Assembly: GCA_954871275.1 (NCBI GenBank)
Contig: OX940986.1
Span: 9,287,170 to 9,351,169 of the forward strand
Direction: 5' to 3'
Source of the DNA: Leptopterna dolabrata
Lineage: Eukaryota; Arthropoda; Insecta; Hemiptera; Miridae
DNA length: 64,000 nt
The notes under the pieces were generated by a model that saw nothing but the letters and a program-made list of their open reading frames with translations, did no database searches and was not told the DNA's origin. Below are positions 45,464 through 57,400 of the stretch, piece after piece. The translations under genes were made by a program, and so were the position numbers. How positions within the stretch are numbered: the stretch's first letter is position 1; the number at the start of each line of letters is the position of its first letter.

Positions 45464-48400
45464 GTATTACCACCTCTAATCACATGAATATCCATTCATT
45501 CACACACATTCTTATATTATTTCAACGCTATTATTTATTTTTCAGGGGGCGCTCTTCATATTCGTCCTGGAAACGGCGGAAGGCGACGGCGGAGGGTCGG
45601 AATCGTAAGATTTTATTGCATCCCGCATGGGCGTACATAAGCTACCACTACTATCCGAACTCTAGTAGTAACCATACTATGCACCATATACGCTTCAGTT
45701 TCCAAATTATATAAGGACCCTACGACTACAATAGTAACTGCAGTAGTAAACACCAACCTAATTGACTAGTACAAGGCAATACTTCACTTGATTATATTCA
45801 AGTGTAGAAATCACTTGTTTGAGATCGCACATGAAAAAAAGAGAAAGAGATCCTCCCAAATTTCATTAATTTTGGTTCATGGTTTTACAAAAACCATGTG
45901 CCTCACGCGATTTTCGAAATAGGCTCATTCTGCCTATGCACCACCCTCAATAATAGCTATGTTTCGTAACGTTTTATGGCTAAATATTTTTATCAATCGC
46001 TGTAAGGATGATTGACAGAGCTTTGAAAGTTATTCTATTAGATTCATCCTGCTGGGAAACACGAAAAACTATACCAAACACAAATTTTTCTGACAAATGG
46101 CACCGTTGGTGCCATCGTGGCACCGTTCCCTGGCACCATGATGGCACCAAAAACAACAACGTCTGGACGCCTAAACCAATTTTTCTGACAGATAGCATCA
46201 ACAATCCTGGCCAAACAAATTCTGGGGGCATAAGGAGTAACTACTATACCCTCAAAAATGCCAATCAACATACCCAAAATTGTGGCTTGTAGCGCAATGC
46301 ATACATACATACATACTTACATACCTGTATTAGGTAATCACCCGCAAATGTAACTCGAGTCTAAGTAAGAAGCCTCACCATCATAATTAATGATATTATG
46401 ATTCTTCAACTAATTTTCTGCCAGTTTGGAAAAACCATCCGAATTTTCACTATTTTTGTTCGTGGTTTTTTTTTTAATGTGTGATCTGAACTGCACTTAG
46501 ATGCCAACAGACCTTAAACATTTGTACTACAATATGCCGTCGTACTCAATAATTACACTTACACAATATTATGTATCATATCTTCGGTTTCCATAAGCTT
46601 AGGACACTATCACTTCTTTCCAAACTCGAACAGTAACCGTACACCTACTATGTATTATACCTACCTCTTCAGTTTAGATAATTTGTATAATATTGTAGAT
46701 GTATATGTAGATATATTTTTATATTTGCTGTAATAAACACCATGCATAATTTCTTACCACATCAAATCATACGACTAGAGGGAAAGGTACAAAAATATGA
46801 GTCCACCCAGTGGTTTTTGTATTTATTATTCTTTTCCCCAATAAATTTAAGACACGAGGATATAACCGATAACTGAGACTCGTGAACTACACGACAGAAG
46901 GTAAATGGACTGGTTCAAACCTCCAATTCCGCTCAGAATTACGGATTTTCAAAAAACTCTAAAAATGGCGCTTCTAAAACTGTAATAATCATAATTGTAC
47001 CTTTTCCTCTAATATTCAAAATCTATAGCCTACCATGTATCATATTCTGCAGTTTCCTTACGTCTGAAACTCAAAAATCGAAGCCACGGTTTTCACGTTA
47101 CACGGGTACTGTTTTGGTGCCTATTTATCTTCTACCTCCTACTTCTCCTTACTTATCGTCTTACCTACCTCTACCAGTACCTATTTTATAACAAGGAATA
47201 CTTCTCACAAAAATTGGAATGCATAATGCACGAAATGACGAATGTTTTAGGTTGTCCAATAAAATTCTTGGGAACCAAAACTTTATTAGGAAAAATGATC
47301 CAGTACTTTCTATTCTAGTTTTTAATATGTCTACATGTAATATTTAACCCCAGAAAGAACCCTGTTGTAAAAATTTACCCGCCAACAAAACCTCCTCAGG
47401 CACAAGAAGGATTGATATCCATTTTGCCCGCCAAAGTAGCATGCGCACCTCGCTCTTGGACGTGCATGTAGAAACCTTTTCCTTACCTTGAAACCCCCTC
47501 CACCTTGAAATTTCTTTCAACGCTGTTTGGCGGGCGAAATGGATATCAACCCTTTTTGCGGCTGAGGAGGTTTTGTTGCGGGGTAGATTTTTACAACAGG
47601 GTGGTTAATGGTGAAGGAAACATTTTTTCCCAGTAGGTAGGTACATAAAAATTTTCTCAGTGAGTACCAACTTGTAACAAAAAATTTTAAAATTGGGGGG
47701 AGGGGAGACGAAATGCACAAAAGGCTCTTCCTTGGATCATAAAGAATTTATGTGCAAAATTTCAGCTCGGTTCGTTATGTCTGTGCGGCGCTGTCAAAGA
47801 AGAACTAGAAAAAATTTGTTCTTTCGAACACAGACTCCATGTGTCCCGAAACTTTGCAGCCCGATCGGAATACATATATATTATATACCCAAAAGGGTGT
47901 TATAGGTGAAAAATGGATGTAAAAATAGGGTTTTATGGTGTTTTAGTAACATGAGCTTGTGAGGTACAGTTTCCCATGTTTTTTAGGGCGAGAAGACCGA
48001 ATATGAAGTCGATTTCGACCAAAGAGTGGAAAATTGAGGTTCTAACGACGTTTCATCTTAAATTTACGTTAAATTTTGGTCTAAAATGATTTTTTCTGAG
48101 TCAAAAATCTTGGAAATAATCTGAAATCATCTAAAATTTGTATAATAACACTATAAGTAGTACCAAGAGGTGAATCAAGACCACTAAATGTCACCATCAG
48201 TGATCTAAGATAATTTGTAAAAAAAAAAAAGTCGTGTTTTGAGGCCAAAGTTGGTGGAAACCATCAAAAATAGCTATTTCAATTACTGCAAATGAAAGAA
48301 ACAATAAATTAACAGCCAACATTTCTATAGCTATGTCAGACAGAATAATAAACCCATGTGACAAGGACTTCGCAGCATTTTTAAATAATTATTTCAAAAA

Positions 48401-51400
48401 TATTTTATACGTTACACATATATTTTATGCATATTTCAAAAATTATTTTATACATTTCACATATTTTATGCATTTTTCAAAAAAATAATTGCTCATTTTA
48501 GTTACATATTTCGCATTTTTAAATTCATAAAAATCCTATCCCTACTAATTAGTTATTTCCAGTACATCATGTTCTGATTTGTGTCGTTTCCTCCACAACA
48601 GAAAGAAAGTCATCATCCACGTTCCCGTCCATGAAAAGGTGATAAAGCACACACACACCGTCTACAAGATCGTCGACGGCGGGAAGAAGGAGCACACGGT
48701 CCACCACAAACACGAGCACAAGGGCCACGTGGACCACGTGCACAAACACGACGGCACGGCCCACCACGGCCACGACCACCACGGCCACTACGGGCACGAG
48801 CACAAGCACCACGGCCACCACGTTCACGGCCACAAGCACCAAGGCTCACACGAGCACGGCCATAAGCACCACGGTGAACACGAACATGGACACAAACACC
48901 ATGTAAGCATAATAAACCTAATAAACATCCTTATCTAAAAATAATAAAGAAACTTCCGGTCATGCAGCACGGCTATAAGAGCGAATTTTCAAAGAAATAT
49001 TCGTGCTATTTTGTAAAAAACTGATATAGCGAGAAACCATACGACTTTTCGTAATAGTAAATTATTTTTTTCTTTGATTTTAAAAATTTTTACCGATTTT
49101 TGATCCTTATAAAGTCAAATTTGACCCCTCTCTTTTTTATAGAAATAGTCTCTCCGTCGTGAATCCACCATCCCACACAACATCGGGAGAACTAATATTG
49201 ATTTTAGCCCTTAACTCCAATTTTTTACCCCCAAAAATCCCAATTTGGCTCCTATTTTGTAAGGAAAACAACTGAAATGGCCATTTTCTGTCTTTACTCA
49301 CCGGTGCATACCACTTTCAGTGATATTATATAAATTATTCGTGTTTTTAGCAGATTTTTCACCCCCCAAAAACTCAGATTTCACCACCTTAGGATTTTTG
49401 AAAATCGCTCGTCTTTGGTCCTTAATTTTGTTTAGCAATACGAGAGTTTTGGCGAAATTTGGAATTTTTATCATGTACCCAAGGTCAGATATCTTTTGGA
49501 GTGACACATAAATAAATATATATGTATATACATATAAATTTTTGTTGAAATGTAGAGATGAACTCAGGATGCTCTGAAACAGATTTGCGTATTTTTTTTT
49601 TAAATTCGAAAATTCGTGTTATGACAATTTTGGACCCGTTGCAATAGCTTCATTTTCTTTGAAAATTAGCTCATATGATTATCTAAATAACCTTCATGGG
49701 TTGAATGTTGAGATAAACTAATAGTGTAATGAGATTGTTTAGGGCGGTCGGGGATACACTGAACCTAATAATAATATTGCACACGTATACCTAACCTAGT
49801 TAAGTTGGAGTGAACACAACTAACTGTGCTGAATTGTCTACAACAAGGGATTCCCTACTCGCGGTACAATAACAGCCCTAAGTGTCTTATAATACACTAA
49901 TTACAAATTGGTACGTTTTGAACGGTTGCCACTGTTATTTTTGGTATATTTGAAGCATTTAGACCGGGTTGATTTGGGTAGTTCGAGCCAAATCAAGAAA
50001 CAGTTTCGGAATTTTTGCGAATATTCAAATTTATGGGATGATTTGGGTTAAACTGCTGAATAATAAACTCGTTTTTAAAAAGAGATTATGCAGCATTTTA
50101 ATCAAAATTTAAAAAATATAAACATCTGTGTTTTTTGTTTGGTACCATAACAGCCCAAAGTGCTTATCCATTGGCACTTTTAGACACAAATGTTTTTTGA
50201 ACACTTATTATGGTTATTTTTGATTTATTTGAAGCATTTTGAGCAAAAATAAGAACAATAATTGGAATTTTTGCGAATATTTGAATTTAAAGGTTGATTA
50301 GGGTTAAAGTGCTTAATAATAGTCGATTTTCGTTGAGAATTCTGCAGCATTTACATCAAAATGTTTAAAAACAACGTCGTATATAAACATATTTTTGAAA
50401 GTTTTTCATCACCATAAAAGCCCGAAGTGTCTTATAATAAACTACCTATTTAAAAAATAGGTAGATACGTACTGCTTTAACGCTGTTTTAGCACCACATT
50501 TTTTGAACACTTCTACTGTCATTTTCGATTTATTTTAAACAATTTGATCCGAAATAAGAACAATTTTTGAATTTTGTGAATGATAGAGGTACCTATTTTA
50601 GATTTTACTTACATCAAAGTTATAAAAACTAACATAAATAATTGAAACAGGGCGAGGCTGACCACGGGCACAAGCACGAAGGCCACTTCGGGCACGGCCA
50701 CAAGCTCGGAGGACACTTGGGCCACTCTCACAAGCACGGCGGGCACTACGGTCACGGGCACAAGCACGGAGGTCATTTCGGGCACGGTCACAAGCACCAC
50801 GGCAGCAGCAGCCACGGTCACAAGCACTTCGGCCACTTCCTGGGCGGGCATCACCACGGCGGCCACTTGGGCCATGAGCACGATCACCAAGGGGACGTAG
50901 ATCACGGCCACAAGCACCATGGTGAGTCCATTATGATTAGTTTTCATAATAAATTCTTTAAAATTAACTGAAACTTCCCATAACTATGAATGAATTTCCA
51001 AGTTAATTAATTTGTTACTGGACAAATCCACTATTGTTTGCATAGCAGAATATTTATATAAAATTTTATTAATTTATAAAATAATTGTATTATTACAAGG
51101 TGGCCATGAAATTGAAATTGTTCCACATCGAACAACACATTTGAAATTTGAAATCTTTAATTAGGTAGCGAATTTTCGGTGAAAATATTTCGCTGTTGCA
51201 ATGGGCCCTAAATGGTCGTAATAGCAAACAAAAGGATGAATTCGAAAATGGGAAATTTTCAAAATTAAAAAAATTGGTCACATTTGAGTTTTTTTAAAGT
51301 CAGAAATGGGTGAAAACAGCTGAAAGTCACTGCTATTTTATATAAAGTTACCAAAAGTGGTGAAAAATTGTAAAACAAATCTTGAATGAGATTTAAAATG

Positions 51401-54400
51401 GCGAGGGAGATTTTTGATTAGCGAATTTTTGGTTAAAATAGTACGTACTTGAAGGAGAACAAATTTTTTTTTTGCAATGGCAAACCTGGATGAGTTTGAA
51501 GGTGGGCAATTTTTGAAACCAAAAAGTCCGTCAACTTTGAGTTTATAGTGGGTCAAAAGTTGCACAGATTGGTAAAAATCCCTGGAAACTGCAATTAAAT
51601 CACCCGGTACTTCAAAAATTGGCTCATACAGTCATGCTGTATGACTGAAACTTGGAGTGAAAAATCGGTAATAATTATTATAATGGATAGAAATTGGTGA
51701 AAAGAAAAAGCAGGTAGAATTCGAGTTTTTAATGGGTCAAAAATTATTAAAAATTCGTAAAAAAATGCCGAGAACTGATATAAAGTCATCACAAATAAAA
51801 ATAGTGACGGAATAAAATGGCGACGGAATGTCACCATATAGAAAAACAATGGCACACCAATAGGTGGGTAATTTTTGAAAGCGAAAAACGTGAGTGGAAC
51901 TCGAGTTTTGTGTGGCAAAAGTTGTCTGCAAAAATGGTTCCGCAAAAATCTGCAAAAATGGCTCAAAATCACCAGAAGTGACAAAAAATGGAAGCTGGAC
52001 GCATAAAAACTATTTAAATAAACCAAAATATATTTTATCAAAAGAAAAATTTAGTTAATTTTGAATTTGTTTGTTTGTTTCTAAAATCTCAAAATTTGTC
52101 TACAAATTGTGGAATTTTTCGAAGGCCAAAAATTCCTCGAATTCACCAAAAACGTTGTGGGACGTTACTTCGAAAATTAGCTTATATATGGTCATGCTAC
52201 ATGAATGTGCCTTCATTGCTAGGATGTGTCGCTGATAGTACATTTATCTGCCAAGGAATGGTATCACCATTATCAACATGATATCGAATGATGGGATACT
52301 GCTGGTATTGATTTGGGTTCTATGGACTTTATATGGCATTTATCCATTGACTTGGACTTTTTCTACTTCGGTTCAGGCCTTTTCCACTCCACCTTTTCAA
52401 TTAATAATTAAATTAATCCATCACCAGCGGAAGCTTTCATGGGAGTTCATTAGGTAGTTGGTGGTAGGGATGGGTTATCGATATCGATATTATCGAAACA
52501 TCTATATTTTCCTTCCGATACCCGATATTTTATATCTATATTTTCATTTCGATAATATCGGAATATCGATACTTACCTCCGATATTATCGGTTTTTTAGT
52601 AACGAGAAAAATCCTCAAATTTGGTTTTAAACTTTTGAAGACGTAAGGAATGAACCCAAATGTGAAGATATTTCATTTTCACAACATGTAGGTATGTACA
52701 AAACAAACTGAATATTATTTGAACAAAACTTCAGAACTACTTTATTTTCATTTGATTGTATGTACTAGGTAGGTAAAAAAACAAATTGAATACCTACCAC
52801 AATTTGACCAAAATTCGAAAATTATTTTATTTTATATTATGTATACAGGTACAAAACAAATTGAATACAATTTGAACAAGCCCACAAATAACTTCAAAAC
52901 GAAAGAAAAAATTTCATAAAAGTTAAAAAAGAATTCTTCTCCCAGTGAACGAAGGAACAGAAAGTCTGTTTCTGCTTGGTTTCTCCGTTTACTGACTTCG
53001 GCTTAGCAAATGTCAACCTAATTTTAATATAACAATGTGTGGCTTGCATTTTTTTAATTATTTAATTTGTTTTTTCTATTTTTTTCGACATTTCTTTCGA
53101 TAATATCTGATATCGATATTTTTCATCCGACATTATATCGATATCAATTTTTTCATTTGATAAATATATCAATTGATGTCAATATCGATATTTTCTTTCG
53201 ATATCCCATCCCTAGTTGGTGGACCCGTTTCGACGCTTCTCGAAATCACATGGGATCATGAATAAGGAACACAGCACGACCTTGGGGCTTCCGTTGCAAG
53301 GGGAAGCATGGATGCATTAGGGGAATGCATAATATTGGTCTCGCATCGAGAAGGAATTCGTCAGTTCCTTCTCCATGCGGGAACCGACGGATTCCTTCTC
53401 ACGCAAACCCCTTTGACTATCCCTCCCCGCTTTCTCAAGTTCCAACCAGTCCTGTTCGTCTTCAAAATTTCGTCTACTTTCATCCAAATTTACATTTTGT
53501 CGACTTTTAGAACAAATTGTAATAATTCTTAATACTTTTCTTCTACATTTCTTTCTATCTACTCCATCACAGACAGTGAGGCTGAGAATTGAAAATTTGC
53601 TGGGGTCTAAACATAAGAAAAAAGGCCTTAACCTAAGTGGAAAAGATCTAAACCGACGTGGAAAACGCCTAATTAAATTCAGAAGTGCTATATTGCCCGT
53701 TTTCAACTTTTCATGTTATATAATTTTATATAAGTTTATATGAGTTAGAACAAGAAATAATTGTGACATTTCTCTAACTGTGGAAACCCCTTAACTCTCA
53801 GTATTATTTTAGTCTTACATCTAAAACTTTATTTATGGCTTTAACGTTACACAATTTTGTTGTTAATAAAAACGTATTCCATGGGTTGATCTCTAGTTTT
53901 ATGGGCAAATTTTGAATACTTACGTATTTTTCGATATCTGAGGCAATGTTTCAAACTCAGGTTCTACAAAGCTGAGTTTCCTTTTGAACTTTTTGAAAAT
54001 ACCACTCGAATGAAGGGTGATTCAAAACGACAATTCAATGTGATGTAGTGTGATTTCATGATCATTTTATGTTCCACAGAACTATACCATTACCAACCTC
54101 CAGTTGATCATTTTAAAAGATTCCTTTCCAGCGATAAGAAGTGTGCCTGTCATACTCGTCCACACACATCATCGTAGTGAGATGCTTATAAGAATGGAAG
54201 ATGTTTATAATTTATTTTAATCTTTGCTGTATTTTTTTTCATGAACCACTCGATTTTTCAGACCCTCTCGCGAACTTTTGGCTATACTACGAGATCTAAA
54301 AACGAAGGGTAAATAACAACAACAAAAAAACCACCTAATAACCAGAAAACCACCAAAAAACCCACTGTGTACCTATCACGAAACGAAGGCCGGTAATTTT

Positions 54401-57400
54401 CAAACGCACACAAAGCACTGTGATCCCCAGCTTTGACTTATTCTTCTATCACCGAAATCCGTAATTTTTACGGTCACTTCTGTTACGAAATGAAAAGTAG
54501 ACGTCTTTCGAATCGCACACGAAGCACTGTGTTCGCCAGCTTTGACTTCTTCCGTTCCCGTCACCAAACTCCGCAACTGTTACGGTCACTTCTACCTGAA
54601 CGAGAGCGTCGCCATTGTCCAGTTTCTCTAGCAACTCAGACACACAGTCTGTCCAATTTCACCGCAGCCATTGCATGGCTTTACAGCCTATTTGCAGTAC
54701 TAGGTATTAGGGATAATTGATACCAAATCGGGTATCGATACGAGTAGGTACCGATATCAGAAACCAATAGGAGAGTTTGGAGCATTTAAGCGGCAATGCC
54801 GCTTCCTAACGAGTGCGCATACGCGATGACTTTATCCCCTCCACTTCTGGTTAGCTTCTAAAAATACTGCCCTTAGATCAGCAATAGTCAGTGTGCCCCA
54901 AGATGCTTGTCACTGTTTATTTATTTATTTATTTACGGGCAAGCCCAGTTACATTGCTGAAGTACATAATTGAGTTATGAAATAATATTATGGGTATACA
55001 AATTAGTAAAGTTATGATATATGAGCCCTTGAGATAATTACCTACGAGAAAACATACGGAAAAGAAAAAACTTATCAACAAGAATTAACAAGATAACACA
55101 ATCAAATCAAATTACTGAATTTCATGTTTTCTTTTTCTTTCCCTAAGTTCCAAATTAAATACATTTACACACTCTTTCCTTTTTCCGTTCGTAATTTTAG
55201 TATTTCTGTGAACCATTACGGAATCGTGCGTCCCACAGTTTTCTTTTTCTATCCGTAGGTCAGGGATGTCGGACACAAGTGTTGCAGTTATGGTAGAGGT
55301 TTACCTACGGATGGCGGTTGCATTGAATAATAAAGTAAAATTGAAAACTTTTTACATCATGGGTATGTATTAAGAAGAACGGTGAATTTAATTATATTTA
55401 TCAAATTCATCAAAAAGTTCGTAGATCGAGAAAAGAATTTCGTAGGTTCGTAGGCAGATCTGAATTCAAGTTCGTGGTCGGCAACACTGGGGTCAAGATA
55501 GAATAGTAATCAAAGTGACCGCTAGAGAGCGCTGCGTCCAAAGCTGGTTCGATGTTCGCAAGATACGCCAGGAAGCTGATCTATGGGTACTATTATCATA
55601 TTGAGAAGAATATCGTCGAAGTTCTGGCGCATGCGTACTCGTTAGGAAGGGCATTGCCGCCTAAATACTCCGGACCTTCCAATGTCCAGTATCGATACCA
55701 GCCAAGTATCGATATCTTCCAGTGTCGTAACGAAAGAAAAACTTGTCGATTTTTGAGGAAAATGAAGTACAGTTGCAATGTGTTCACGATTTGAAAAGTG
55801 AGTTTTTGAAAAAAATTCTTCTTGGAAATCCATTTTAAAGAATTTTGAATCAAATCCTATTCAAATAAACAGGGAACAACAATAAATTCGTTCGTTGTGA
55901 TAGGATGTGTGCGACGTTCTCGTTTGGGAGCACAGCATTGGGCTTTACCCGCTCGTAAGGCACTGAAACCAAGACCAGCGGTTGCCACTCTTCAGTATTT
56001 ACACATTCTTTCGTAAAGGGTTGAAATGCCATGGAAGCGCTCTGCATTGACCACCCGATGCTCTGTAAGACATCAGTAAAGCCTTCAAGACCCCTTGACA
56101 TATTTTGTGATGCTTTAAAACTGTCAACCCGACGTCACAATTATTCATTAGACATTGAGACAACAAACAGAGTAAATTGCACGATATCAGCTTGTATTGC
56201 CTCATATAAATCAGAGACCCGTAGTAGGTAACCTTCGTTTCCGGTGCATGGGGCAGGCAGCTAAAATATTTTGTTACTGCATAATTTTTCCAATTCATTA
56301 TAATTATCAAATTTATTCAATTTTCCAATTTATTATATTTATAATAATTTTTTTTTAAAGCAAGAAATGCTTGATAATTATCAACTGATGGCATAAAAAT
56401 TTGGATTTAAACAACATTTAAATAATGAAAAATGGTAGAATATTACCTAACATGCTGTGATCAGGAAAGAATGAAATAATGGAAAGGTCAACGTAAGTTG
56501 GAAGCTGCTCGTCCAGCAATAGTTTGCTTGTTCTTTGCGCCGGAAACCAAGTTTTTGGCATGCAATTTCCTTGGCATTCCAACTTTTTTTATATCACCAC
56601 ATGTTCATCCATAGCAACCAATATCACTATCAAGTTAATATTCATGGAACATATCACTGGTATGAGTCTATCAATATCTCTTGGATCTTCACGAATGCAT
56701 CCTCCACTTTTCTATCTTTATGTTCACTATATATTTTTTTTAAATGGAACAAGCATGACACATTTTTCTTCCATTATTGTATCGAAATTATCGTATACAA
56801 GTCTACGATGCCAATGAACGTAATTTTGTATAACTTCTACGACTTCCTGGTTCAGTATATCGAGTTTGCATTTGTTGAAATTACGTTCATCCATTCGCCA
56901 GCCACCAGCAATTGGATGATTATGAAAAATGTTGAGCTACAACACAAGTTGATTGAGAACGGATGACATACTACAATGCAGAAAACAACGAGTAGCTGTG
57001 GTATATTTCGAATTTTCTGGTTCAGGATGTCGTTTTCAACCGAGATCAGATTTAACTGTGGAACTTCAACGGATCCACTGACTATGAGCCTCGTTTTACG
57101 AGCCAATCCAAATTTTAGTCACCTCAAAGGTGAAATTCCAAGTCGTCTGTCTCAAAATCAGCTGCTTTTTACGTCTTGTGGAGCTGTGGCATCACTCCTG
57201 GCACCATCGTGGCATTGAAACTACAGAGTGAATTTGGGTAGTTCAAAAAGTGGACTCAAAATTCCAATCGCAACCGTCACTCAGAAGGTGATTGCTTTAG
57301 CAAAATGGGAGTTAGGAATCAGGAACCGCATCACACTAATCTTCGACAGAGTACAGACTTTGCTTGAATAAAATATAATGGCCTAATAATTGTTTTCATT

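Noticed and set aside
48567..48849. Minus-strand frames rich in Val/Ala and Arg/Gly opposite the His-rich exon 3
   Set aside because: They are antisense shadows of the CAC/GGC repeat; the sense frame has splice sites and phase agreement.
50609..50947. 112-codon minus-strand frame opposite exon 4
   Set aside because: Same reason: a shadow of the His-rich repeat.
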